Origin: Bacteroidota bacterium | GTDB lineage: Bacteria; Bacteroidota; Ignavibacteria; Ignavibacteriales; Ignavibacteriaceae | Assembly: GCA_022564295.1 (NCBI GenBank) | Contig: JADFLR010000017.1 | Coordinates: forward strand, 1 to 64,000 | Direction of reading: 5' to 3' | DNA: 64,000 bases | Shown: piece by piece, positions 18,958 to 29,186 of the stretch | Layout: each line of letters opens with the position of its first letter | Position numbering within the stretch: the stretch's first letter is position 1 | The notes under the pieces: generated by a model | What the model saw: the letters and a program-made list of their open reading frames with translations, nothing else | Database searches by the model: none | Told to the model about the DNA's origin: nothing | Made by a program: the position numbers and the translations under genes

Positions 18958-19062
18958 TTAATAACCAACCTAATAAATTAACCGTTTCAAAGGTTTTTGA
19001 TTTATCAGTTTTTAAACGGTTAACTTAATTAATATAATCTATTAATTTAATCTTATAATTAG

Positions 19063-20721
19063 ATGAACTTCATCTCACCTTGTTTGATCATTTCAATTTG
19101 TCTTTTGTTCACTTCAAATATCTCTCCTCAGGAAAATAGTTTTTATATTCGGCTGAACCAGGTTGGGTTTTTACCAGATGATATGAAATCCGGCGTGATA
19201 CTTTCGGAAGAAGAAATTCCCTTAAACGAATTTGCTGTAATCGATCAAATAATAAACAGAAAAGTATATGCAGGCGAAATCCGAAAATCTGATAACAATT
19301 ACAGTAAATTTAATAATTGCTACTACTTTGATTTCACAAAATTAAACGATACTGGGAAATTCATTATTACTGTTGGCAATGAATCAAGTTTCCCCTTCAT
19401 AATAGGTGAAGACGTTTACAATTCCGTTGTTGATTCGTTAATGTTATTCTTTAGAATTCAGCGCTGTGGTCCTACTCACCCTTTAATGCACAAAAAATGT
19501 CATCTCTCTGATGTCTCAACAATTATCAGCTCCGCATTAGATACTTCTTATAGTTCAGTTGATGTTACAGGGGGATGGCACGATGCAGGTGATTATATTA
19601 AGTTTTTTTCTACCTCAGCTCTAACTACCTATATGCTGCTGTTTGCTTATGAATTTGATAAAGAAAAATTCGGATTCGATAACGATAATAACAATGTGCC
19701 GGATATTCTTGAAGAAGCAAAGGTAGGATTAGATTGGCTTTTACGATGTAATATCTCGGATACATTGTTTGTTGTTCAGGTGCAGGATTTGCAAGACCAT
19801 GCGGTTGGCTGGAGATTACCGGAAAACGATTCCCTTCAATTCGGCAGACCTGCGTTTACCGGATTGAGTAAAAATCTTGTGGGAATTTATTCTGCAGTAT
19901 TGTCATTAGCTTCGCGGATATGGAATGAAAAATTTTTAAGCGATGAATTTGCTAACCGCTGTTTAACTTCTGCTATTCAAAAATATTCTATACATCAAAA
20001 CATAAATGACATTGACAACATTCATACTGCATTTTATAATGATAAAAACTATTACGGAAAACTTGCTCTCGGTGCTATAGAATTATATAATGCTACCGGA
20101 ATAAAAAACTATTTGAAAGATGCGGTTATTTACGGCGACAGTGCTAAACAAGACTTCTGGTGGAGCTGGGGAGATGTTAATTCTTTAGCTCATTATAAAT
20201 TATCTAAAGTTATCACGCGTTTTGGGGATTATATTAAATCAAACATCAATTACTTTAATGCAAAAAAAGATAGTTCTGTTTTTAATGAAGGAGTTAATTA
20301 CACCTGGGGAACAACAACGTCTCTATTAGGTTCCGCATTACAGGCAATACTTTACAAAGCATTAACAGGAAGTAAACAGTTCGATTCTTTAATAATTCTT
20401 CAGAGAGATTATATTCTTGGGAGAAATCCCTGGGGGTTGTCTTTTATCAACGGTATAGGAGAAGAATATCCTGAACATATTCACTCACAAATTGCATTTT
20501 TTAAAAACGGAAATTTACCTGGTGCATTATCGGCAGGCGGCGCACCTGTTTCAATCATTAATAAATATGAGATAACTCGTTCAGATTCAAGCTTTTCATG
20601 TTTCAATTCTCAGGCTGTAGAATATTTTGATGATTGGAATGATTATATAACAAATGAAGCAACTATATTTGGGAATGCTACCGCTTTGTTTGTCTATGGT
20701 TACTTTTCAAACCGGAAATAA
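19063..20721 (+). CDS. Glycoside hydrolase family 9 (endoglucanase-like), secreted
   Basis: N-term Ig-like 'IRLNQVGFLPDDMK'; GGWHDAGDYIKF; YILGRNPWGLSFINGIG; NEATIFGNA. Confidence 0.9.
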   Translation: MNFISPCLIISICLLFTSNISPQENSFYIRLNQVGFLPDDMKSGVILSEEEIPLNEFAVIDQIINRKVYAGEIRKSDNNYSKFNNCYYFDFTKLNDTGKFIITVGNESSFPFIIGEDVYNSVVDSLMLFFRIQRCGPTHPLMHKKCHLSDVSTIISSALDTSYSSVDVTGGWHDAGDYIKFFSTSALTTYMLLFAYEFDKEKFGFDNDNNNVPDILEEAKVGLDWLLRCNISDTLFVVQVQDLQDHAVGWRLPENDSLQFGRPAFTGLSKNLVGIYSAVLSLASRIWNEKFLSDEFANRCLTSAIQKYSIHQNINDIDNIHTAFYNDKNYYGKLALGAIELYNATGIKNYLKDAVIYGDSAKQDFWWSWGDVNSLAHYKLSKVITRFGDYIKSNINYFNAKKDSSVFNEGVNYTWGTTTSLLGSALQAILYKALTGSKQFDSLIILQRDYILGRNPWGLSFINGIGEEYPEHIHSQIAFFKNGNLPGALSAGGAPVSIINKYEITRSDSSFSCFNSQAVEYFDDWNDYITNEATIFGNATALFVYGYFSNRK

Positions 20722-20963
20722 CTTATCGCAAACAAACTTGCTAATTGTTTATCTCTGTCAGAACACGAATATTTTTTTCATTATCTTATACATATCAATC
20801 TTTATTTAAAAATTGCAAAAATTTAATGTAACAGAATAGGACATCAATTTTCTAATTGTCTCTGTTTAGTCTTAAAATTAATACCCTTATTAAATATTTA
20901 GCTACAATGCAATTTGTTCATTCGGCACAATATTTGGCTTAAAAGAGTAAAATTTCTAAAAAT

Positions 20964-22208
20964 ATGACAAAAAAAATTCAGTTATTCCCTTCGGGAATTC
21001 CTCTGGTTGATTTTGCGTGGGGAGGGCTTTATAGAGCTGGAACTTATTTCTTAATTGGCCCACGTAAATCCGGCAGAACTTTATTAGCATTACAATATGC
21101 ATTGGAATGTGCACAGAGGAGAGAAGTATGTCTTTTCTTCACTACTATGCGTCCAAAAGATCTTTTGATTCATGCGGCTTCAATTGATTTTGATTTACAG
21201 CATTATATGAATCAAAATTTGATAATTGTTGTTAGAGTTACTCCACCGGAAGATTTACAAGAAGTGGAAGATCCAGATACACATTTAGCCGAATATATTA
21301 AGGATATAGTTCCTGTTGTTGAACAGTACAATCCCAATAAAATTGTTTTCGATGAACTTACTCCTTTTATTGGGTTTAAAGACCTTAAATTCTTAAAGGA
21401 TATTTTTTTACATACCATAGATGGTATAGAAAATACAGAAATAACAAGTCTGTATATTCTTGCCGAACCTGCTAATCCTGCATCACAGAACATCATAGAC
21501 ACTTTAATAGATTGCTCCACCGGTATAATTGGTCTTCAGAAAAAAGCAGAAGTTGTAAATAAATATCATTCTGGCATAATGACCATCACTCCAAATGTTG
21601 GCCATACAGAAGGTAAGTTCTCTGCAAACTACTATATCGAACCGTATAAAGGTATCTTGGTTGATTATACACCTAGTGAAGCGGAGAGGATAAAACCTGA
21701 ATTTATTACTCCCACCGCTGAACAAAAGTACGAAAGCTTTGCAGATATAAATATGGAAGGTGATGTAATTACACTTTCAAATGTTTATTCGCTTCAAGAT
21801 TTCGAACTAATAATTAATAATCAAATTGCACTTTTCCAGATTACGGGACAGGAATTTGCTTTGGTTTCAATTCGATTGGATGAATATGCCGAAAGAAAAG
21901 GAATGCTTACTCTTAACCAATTGAGAAATGCGATAAGACTTTCAACAGATATTAAAGATAAAATTTGTACGATCGGTAGTAAGTTATTCGTGTTAATTAC
22001 CAGACCCAAAAAGAATGTTGTTGCTAATTTAGTAACAAAAATCAGATCTAATTTGCCTAATGACGATCCTAGTTTTTTCAAGGCAATTTCACCACACATC
22101 TCAGTATATGCTATAGTGGTAAATAAAGATGTAAAAAATGCGGAGGGAATGATTGCTCAAATTCTTAAAGACACTGCAGCAAAAGATGATAAACCCCGTC
22201 GTTTTTAA
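20964..22208 (+). CDS. KaiC/RecA-like ATPase-fold protein with altered Walker A (GPRKSGRT)
   Basis: GTYFLIGPRKSGRTLLALQYALECA; KIVFDELTPFIG. Confidence 0.8.
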   Translation: MTKKIQLFPSGIPLVDFAWGGLYRAGTYFLIGPRKSGRTLLALQYALECAQRREVCLFFTTMRPKDLLIHAASIDFDLQHYMNQNLIIVVRVTPPEDLQEVEDPDTHLAEYIKDIVPVVEQYNPNKIVFDELTPFIGFKDLKFLKDIFLHTIDGIENTEITSLYILAEPANPASQNIIDTLIDCSTGIIGLQKKAEVVNKYHSGIMTITPNVGHTEGKFSANYYIEPYKGILVDYTPSEAERIKPEFITPTAEQKYESFADINMEGDVITLSNVYSLQDFELIINNQIALFQITGQEFALVSIRLDEYAERKGMLTLNQLRNAIRLSTDIKDKICTIGSKLFVLITRPKKNVVANLVTKIRSNLPNDDPSFFKAISPHISVYAIVVNKDVKNAEGMIAQILKDTAAKDDKPRRF

Positions 22209-22222
22209 TTTTAATATCTATT

Positions 22223-25072
22223 ATGAAATCCGTTTTAACGTGCATACTGTTTCTTACTATACTCATACCTGTCTTTGCTCAGCCATCCTCTGAATTACTG
22301 CGGCTTGAAGCTATTGAAAATATCAACAAGGGACAATACGGTGAAGCAATCGAATTACTAAATCGTTACATTTCAGCAAATCCGCAAACGTCCGAAGGTT
22401 TCAATCTTAGGGGCACTTGTTTTGAAAAAAGAGGTGAGTATGAGAAAGCGTTTTATGATTATCGCTCAGCTTTAAAACTTGATTCGGATAATTCAGTTTA
22501 CAAATCAAATTTATCCCGCACAACAGAAGAATTTCATAAGCTTTTATATAACACAATTTCTGGTTATAAAAGAGAAATTGCAATTAATCCATCAAAAGCA
22601 AAGAACTATTTAGAAGTTGGTAAAAGTTATAAAAAGTTAGGCGATTGGCAAACAGCAGAAGAATGGTATGATGATTATCGGCGAAGGGAAGAAGCATCAG
22701 CCGATGAAATACTGCGTTACACAGAAATACTTGCAAAGAATAAACATATCTCTAAAGGTGAGCCAATACTTAAAAGATACACACAAAAATATCCTGACGA
22801 TCACCGTTTATGGTCTCGGTACGGTTATTTTACTATGTGGCTGGGAATGAAAAAAACTGCTCTCTACGCATTTGAAAATGCTTTGGAATTAAGACCTTAT
22901 TTTAAAGAGGCGATGGACGGTTATGATATGGTAAGAGGTAAAGGATATGTTTACACAGTAAATGATACAACCACAAGATTTTACTACGGGATGCCATCGC
23001 CCAAAAAATATAAACAGTATCCAATTGATAGATACTACAGGAAGCTTAAAAAAAATTCTGCTGATATTGCAACACGCTATCTTCTTATAGATGAGCTGGT
23101 TAAGAATAATCGTTATAATGAAGCAGATCAGCAGTTGAATATTCTATCGGAAACACAATCCGGGGACAGCAAATTTCTGATGGTTGTGGCAGAAGTGATG
23201 AACAAAAAAAATCAATATTATGAAAATAAAATCAGTACGCTTGAAAGAAAATTATCATTCAATCCAAACGATAGAAAAACAGTTCTAGAATTGGGGAAAT
23301 ATTATTCATACCACAAACAATATGCTAATGCCATAAAACTTTATGATGATTATCTCCTAAACTATTACAGCGACGAGGAAGTACGCTATCAAAAAGCAAG
23401 GTTATTATCCCAGGCAGGTAAATTAGATGATGCACGGGATGACATGGTAATTGTGTTGAACCACGTACCCAATAATAAAAATTATCAGTTATTGCACGGA
23501 CAATTATTAGTTTGGCTTGAAGAAGATCTTAATGTGGCTGAAAAAAATCTTAATAATGTATTAAGTAAAGATCCGGAAAACGTAGATGCATTAATCACAT
23601 TAGCAATTCTGAATTTTCAAAAGAATGATCTTGCAAGTGCTGAATTGTATGTTAACAATGGAATTAAAATTGATCCAAAAAATAATGACCTTATGCAATT
23701 GGAAAGATCAATTGAGTTGCAGAAGAAAATTAATAAAGAATCAGAAACTTACAGTTTATTAGAGCAGGCACGCAAATACACATTCAAAAAGCAATGCAAT
23801 GAAGCAATAGATTACTATAAAATGTATTTCAACGAACCAGCCGCAGATATATACTTAAAAAAAGAACTTGCCCAAGCTTATTTGTGCAATAACAATTACG
23901 GTGCTGCAATTAAAATTTATGATTATCTCATTTTAAAATATCCTGATGATTACGATTTAGCCAAGCAGCTTGCTAAGCTATATTATTGGAGTGGAGATTC
24001 GTTAGCCGCATTATATCAATTTCAAAAATTATCTGCTGAAAATCCTGACGACGCTGAAGCAAAATTATTCCTCGGTGATACTTATATGCAGGTGGGTGAT
24101 TACAAGAATGCCAGAAGGGTTTATGAAGAACTTTTAGTAATTTCACCATCATCACATATTGTACAAACAAGAATGGTGTGGCTCGGAGATGCTGGTTTTA
24201 ATGGTTATTCTGCTACTTCGTTTCCCACTCATTTTTCTATTATTCCTGATGGATATTATTTCGGCGATAATCTCGATTTCACTTACACCACACAAGGTGC
24301 AAAATTAGAGTTGGGAGTTGCAAGTTTCTTATCACTTGCTGCAAGCGGATATTTCGGTTTTGTTTCTTCCGAGCAAACGAGATTAAATCTTAATATTATC
24401 CGCGCAGATGGTTATATTAGATTCAGTGAACTTGTAACGGGTTCGGTTGCTTATGGAGTAACAAATTTCAAAAACGATACGAGCACTGATATTTTTGAAG
24501 TATCTGTTAGAGCATCAAAGCAAAAAAAATATAATTTTTCGGCAAGCTTTTATTCTTCCGATGCTGTGCAGATATTGTACTCTCCGTTTTTAGTTGATCT
24601 TCGACTCACTGCAAATTATACTTTATTAACCGGAGAGTATATTACTAAAGATGGAGTATTGCTTAGAGCAGATGCGGCTTTTATTGCTGTATCCGATGAT
24701 AACAGGGGAAGCAAGGTGATATTAAGAATAGGGAAAATATTTGATGAATTTTATGGAGTTGGCTATGAGTATTACTATTACAATTTCAATGAGCAGACAC
24801 TTCTTTACTGGTCGCCTAATAATTTTGAATCACACAGTATTTGGGGCGACTGGGATGCAATAGCTGATGCCGATTTTTTACTGAGCTTAAAAGGTAAACT
24901 GGGACTTATTCCAAACGAGAATTTTATTGTTAGAGAATTTCATACTAATCTGAGTTATAATTTTACTTCTAATTTTGTACTGCAGGTAAGAATGTCTTTT
25001 GCAAGTTCTGTGCGATTAAGTCAAGGTTACAATTCGATATCTTTTGGGCTGTCTGTGTACTGGACTTTATAA
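22223..25072 (+). CDS. Signal peptide-TPR repeat-outer membrane beta-barrel protein (YaiO-like C-terminus; exopolysaccharide export type)
   Basis: 949 aa with many TPR units then ~300 aa aromatic/alternating barrel ending YNSISFGLSVYWTL. Confidence 0.82.
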   Translation: MKSVLTCILFLTILIPVFAQPSSELLRLEAIENINKGQYGEAIELLNRYISANPQTSEGFNLRGTCFEKRGEYEKAFYDYRSALKLDSDNSVYKSNLSRTTEEFHKLLYNTISGYKREIAINPSKAKNYLEVGKSYKKLGDWQTAEEWYDDYRRREEASADEILRYTEILAKNKHISKGEPILKRYTQKYPDDHRLWSRYGYFTMWLGMKKTALYAFENALELRPYFKEAMDGYDMVRGKGYVYTVNDTTTRFYYGMPSPKKYKQYPIDRYYRKLKKNSADIATRYLLIDELVKNNRYNEADQQLNILSETQSGDSKFLMVVAEVMNKKNQYYENKISTLERKLSFNPNDRKTVLELGKYYSYHKQYANAIKLYDDYLLNYYSDEEVRYQKARLLSQAGKLDDARDDMVIVLNHVPNNKNYQLLHGQLLVWLEEDLNVAEKNLNNVLSKDPENVDALITLAILNFQKNDLASAELYVNNGIKIDPKNNDLMQLERSIELQKKINKESETYSLLEQARKYTFKKQCNEAIDYYKMYFNEPAADIYLKKELAQAYLCNNNYGAAIKIYDYLILKYPDDYDLAKQLAKLYYWSGDSLAALYQFQKLSAENPDDAEAKLFLGDTYMQVGDYKNARRVYEELLVISPSSHIVQTRMVWLGDAGFNGYSATSFPTHFSIIPDGYYFGDNLDFTYTTQGAKLELGVASFLSLAASGYFGFVSSEQTRLNLNIIRADGYIRFSELVTGSVAYGVTNFKNDTSTDIFEVSVRASKQKKYNFSASFYSSDAVQILYSPFLVDLRLTANYTLLTGEYITKDGVLLRADAAFIAVSDDNRGSKVILRIGKIFDEFYGVGYEYYYYNFNEQTLLYWSPNNFESHSIWGDWDAIADADFLLSLKGKLGLIPNENFIVREFHTNLSYNFTSNFVLQVRMSFASSVRLSQGYNSISFGLSVYWTL

Positions 25073-25291
25073 TAACAATTATTAGTTGACCTTTAACTTT
25101 AGTGACTATATTTGCAGTCAATCCTAATAAAAATATCACTTTTTTATCTCTTGTTTTAGAATGATACACAATAGTTTAATATCCAATATTGTTTCACTAA
25201 CAACGTTTGAAAATTTACAATAGAGAAAGAATTTCGACTTATTGATGGCATTATTGTTGAATTTTTAAAGGGTCATTAATTATATCCTCAT

Positions 25292-26680
25292 ATGAATATA
25301 AAATCTAAAATTAGAAGAAGCGTTATTGAGTTAACTCAATCGGCGGGTATTCATTCAACTGCAAATAAAAAAAACAGAATAATCAGAAGAATATTCATCA
25401 GCGGAATTTTCTCTCTTATGCTCCTGTTTATTATAATTTATACTCTGCCGATGACTGTATTAACTGTATCATCACTTCTTGAATATGCAATAATAGTTAC
25501 ACTTGTAATCTTCCTTTTGATTTTACTGATAAGATATTTTGGCATTTTGATTTTTGCATATCTCTACTTGAACGAATATACATTTAAATATCATTATAAT
25601 TATAAACCGTTTATCTCTATCATCATTCCTGCATTTAACGAGGCAAAAATTTTGGAGAAAACAATAGAATCACTACTGAAGCTAAACTATTCTAATTATG
25701 AAATAATTATAGTAAACGACGGTTCAACCGACGAAACAAAAGAAGTTGCAGAAGAATTAATTGGTTTCAGAAATGGAATTTACAGTCAGATAAAAGTTTC
25801 ATTAATAAATAAATCAAACAGCGGTAAAGCGAATTCATTGAATGCAGGAATTCAAGTTTCTCGTGCTGAGTTTATTCTTTGTATGGATGGTGATTCGCAG
25901 TTATCGCCGGATAGTTTAAGAATGGCAGTCAGGCATTTCACTAATCCTGAAATTGGTGCTGTGGCAGGAAACGTTAAAGTTCAAAACAGAGGAAGTTTTC
26001 TTACCGATTTGCAAGCGCTTGAGTATATAGAAGGGCTGAATATGGCAAGAAGCGCACAGAGCTATATGAAACTTGTAAATATTATTCCTGGCCCTATTGG
26101 TCTTTTCCGACGAGAAGCAATTGAAAGCGCAGGTTATTACACAAATGATACTTTTGCTGAAGATGCTGATCTTACACTTAGGATTCTTTCTAAGGGCTGG
26201 AAGATATTATACGAACCTAAAGCGATTTCATTTACTGAAGCACCAACGGGATTAAGGCAATTGCTAAAACAAAGATATAGATGGACGAGAGGAATACTTC
26301 AATCAATAAGGAAACATAAAAATTTATTAGTCAATCCAACAATCAATTTTGGGAATACATTTGTATTGTGGACAATGTTCTTTGAAGCATTGATTTGGCC
26401 ATCAATGAACATAGCTGCCAATGCATTCTTTATTTTTGCAGCCATGTATTTTGGATTTACATCATTATTATTTTACTGGTGGGCAGGATTAGCTTTGCTT
26501 GATATAATGACGGCAATTTATTGTGTTGCCGCGGAGAAGGAAGAATTCAGGTTAGTGGCCTATGGAGTAATATACAGAATGGTTTTTATTTTGATAATAG
26601 ACATATGTAAAGCAATGTCAACCGCAGAAGAATTTCTAGGTATAAAAATGAGGTGGGGAAAATTAGAGAGAGTCGGGTAA
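25292..26680 (+). CDS. Family 2 processive-type glycosyltransferase
   Basis: ISIIIPAFNEAKILEKTIESLL; MDGDS; FAEDADLTLRI; QRYRW. Confidence 0.93.
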   Translation: MNIKSKIRRSVIELTQSAGIHSTANKKNRIIRRIFISGIFSLMLLFIIIYTLPMTVLTVSSLLEYAIIVTLVIFLLILLIRYFGILIFAYLYLNEYTFKYHYNYKPFISIIIPAFNEAKILEKTIESLLKLNYSNYEIIIVNDGSTDETKEVAEELIGFRNGIYSQIKVSLINKSNSGKANSLNAGIQVSRAEFILCMDGDSQLSPDSLRMAVRHFTNPEIGAVAGNVKVQNRGSFLTDLQALEYIEGLNMARSAQSYMKLVNIIPGPIGLFRREAIESAGYYTNDTFAEDADLTLRILSKGWKILYEPKAISFTEAPTGLRQLLKQRYRWTRGILQSIRKHKNLLVNPTINFGNTFVLWTMFFEALIWPSMNIAANAFFIFAAMYFGFTSLLFYWWAGLALLDIMTAIYCVAAEKEEFRLVAYGVIYRMVFILIIDICKAMSTAEEFLGIKMRWGKLERVG

Positions 26681-26723
26681 AACCGTAATAAAACTATTTC
26701 ATAATTAATTAAGCGAGGGTAAG

Positions 26724-27128
26724 ATGGAACTAATTCCAATCTTGTCTACAATTATACTTGTAGCAACCATCAGTACATTTATACTTGCTGTTGGTGCTTA
26801 TATCTTGTACAAAGTGCAGGAGAAAAAAGAAGATCAATATGCGAGAAAAGAAGTTGAGCAAGAACAAGCTGAACTTTTAGAGCCGGCTGATTATGGAGGT
26901 AAAAAACTTATTTTAGAAGAACCCAAACAGAAACAGGTTTTTGTGCAACATCATTATCATCCAGTGGAAACAGTAGGAAAAGAAACTAAAATTTATCGTA
27001 CCTCTCAGAGAAAGGAAAGAAGGAAAATAAAAAGACAGCCGACAGAACCTAAATTCTTAAAATTCACTTCTGAGGGTTATGTGGAAACGCGAAAAGATCA
27101 GGATGCCGGAGTAATAATTTGGCAGTAA
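26724..27128 (+). CDS. Hypothetical single-TM protein
   Basis: 134 aa, N-terminal TM segment, basic tail; operon position. Confidence 0.65.
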   Translation: MELIPILSTIILVATISTFILAVGAYILYKVQEKKEDQYARKEVEQEQAELLEPADYGGKKLILEEPKQKQVFVQHHYHPVETVGKETKIYRTSQRKERRKIKRQPTEPKFLKFTSEGYVETRKDQDAGVIIWQ

Positions 27129-29017
27129 CTTCTTCAACAAGAAAAGGAATTAACCAATGGCTAATTTTGATCATTGGGTTTATTGTTGTTATTGCTGCAA
27201 TAATGATTTTTCTATTTGTTCTTAGAGGTGTTTTCGGAAAATTTTCGGTAAATGAACTTGTTCCTGATGGTAGAGTAATAAAAAATGTTTTACTTGGTCG
27301 TGAACCGAATGTCGCAATTTTATACTCTGACTATACACAGAATATGTTACCTGAAAACAGCACCTGGCTTTGGGAAAATATTACTACCTGGGAAAGGTTT
27401 CTTGGTTACGGTGATAATAAATTTAAAATCATCACCGACGGAGAAATTGAAAGAGGAAAACTCTTTGAGTACGAATTATTGATTCTGCCAGGCACATTAT
27501 CTCTAAGCGATAGAGAGATCATACACATTAAGAAATATTTAGATAAAGGCGGAAGCATCTTTGCAACAAGCGGTACCGCATCTTATTCGCATGATGGAAA
27601 ATGGAGAGGATGGCGTTTTTTCTCGGAAGTTTTTGGGGTTAAATTTTCCAGGGAAATTGGTGACGGTGACCTCACTAAAATTCATACGTTAAGAGGCGGA
27701 TTACCTATTACGGCAAATGTTCCAACTGGTTATCCTCTTCATATAGCAACCTGGGATAATCCCATAGCTGTAGAAGTTCTCGATCCTCGAACAGAACAAA
27801 TTAGTTTTTGGTACAACTACCGACTCGAAGAAGGATTGGTACGTGAAGGTATTAAAAAAACTGCCGGTATGGTTTATGGTAAGTACGGCTTTGGGAGGTT
27901 TGTATGGATGGGATTCGATATAAATTCTGTTATTGGTGTGCAGGAAGACTATATCTATTTCGACAGAATGTTTAGAAACTGCATAAGCTGGTTACAAAAA
28001 GAGCCTATTGCTTTTATTAAAGATTGGCCTTCGGGATTTAGAGCGGCAGCAGTACTTATGCCAACATTTTCGAATGAAGTACAAAATGTTAGAAATCTGT
28101 TACCTTTACTTACAAACGAAAATATAGAAGCTACATTTTTTGTTGAACCCAGCTTTGCTCAAAGTAATAACGAGTTGATTCAATACCTTGCAGAATTTGG
28201 TGAAGTTGCTGCAATAGTTGATATTGGATATCTTGCTTCAGTTAACGATACGATAAACAAACTTTACGATTATGAGGTGCAGCTTGATAATTTGTTAAAT
28301 GCTAAAAAAACTATTGAAAAAATTACAAGAAAAACTGTTTCCGGTTTCGTGCCATATTACGGATTGTTCGATAAAAATACAGTTATGGCAATTGTTAAAG
28401 CAGGATACGATTATCTTCTATCTGATTCTCTAACCGACAGATCAGTTCCGAGAATAGTTATTAAAGGTGATAAAAGAATTTCATCAATAACTAAAACGGC
28501 CCGAGACGATTACGAAGTAATAAGAAATTTTGGTTTGCACCAGCCGGAATTTCAATTGTACACATATCAAGAAGATATTGACAGGGTATTGTTTGAAGGC
28601 GGTTTATATGTTTATAAAATGCATACTGATTATCAATGTAAATTAGAAAATATTGAAGTTGTAAAAGATGTTATAAAGGAGCTGAAAAAAAAGAAATTCT
28701 GGATAACAACCACTAAGAAAATATATAAATGGTATAAAGCCAAAGATTACCTTGAAATAAGATCTGAAAAAAGAGGAAGGAACAGGGTGGCTGTAACTAT
28801 TTCTAATCCGAGCGATGAATTAATAACAAATATTGTTATTTATGTTGATCTGAATAATAAAGCAGACCGCATTTCCATAGAGACTGAAGTAATAGGCACA
28901 AAAAATGCGACGTATTCTCATCAAAGAGGTTTAGAGATTTTGCATTTGTATGTTGATGATCTTGAAGCAGGTGAATCAAGAACATTTTATATTGATTTTG
29001 ATATTATTCAATCCTGA
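27119..29017 (+). CDS. Membrane-anchored protein with glutamine-amidotransferase-like and degenerate polysaccharide-deacetylase (NodB)-like regions (TTG start)
   Basis: 632 aa; LLILPGTLSLSDREIIHIKKYLDKGGSIFATSG; FRAAAVLMPTFSNEVQNVRNLLPLLTNENIEATFFVEP. Confidence 0.75.
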   Translation: MAVTSSTRKGINQWLILIIGFIVVIAAIMIFLFVLRGVFGKFSVNELVPDGRVIKNVLLGREPNVAILYSDYTQNMLPENSTWLWENITTWERFLGYGDNKFKIITDGEIERGKLFEYELLILPGTLSLSDREIIHIKKYLDKGGSIFATSGTASYSHDGKWRGWRFFSEVFGVKFSREIGDGDLTKIHTLRGGLPITANVPTGYPLHIATWDNPIAVEVLDPRTEQISFWYNYRLEEGLVREGIKKTAGMVYGKYGFGRFVWMGFDINSVIGVQEDYIYFDRMFRNCISWLQKEPIAFIKDWPSGFRAAAVLMPTFSNEVQNVRNLLPLLTNENIEATFFVEPSFAQSNNELIQYLAEFGEVAAIVDIGYLASVNDTINKLYDYEVQLDNLLNAKKTIEKITRKTVSGFVPYYGLFDKNTVMAIVKAGYDYLLSDSLTDRSVPRIVIKGDKRISSITKTARDDYEVIRNFGLHQPEFQLYTYQEDIDRVLFEGGLYVYKMHTDYQCKLENIEVVKDVIKELKKKKFWITTTKKIYKWYKAKDYLEIRSEKRGRNRVAVTISNPSDELITNIVIYVDLNNKADRISIETEVIGTKNATYSHQRGLEILHLYVDDLEAGESRTFYIDFDIIQS

Positions 29018-29186
29018 TAAGGAATCTTTCAAAAGTTATTAAACATTGGTGTAAATGATTCAATTTTAATGATCATTGAAAGTTGTGTATTCTAATAAAA
29101 GTGAAACGAGTAAGTAAAAATATTTATACACAAGAAAATGATTATTATGCGAGTTCCATCTGACAAAAACCAGAAATTATAAACAG

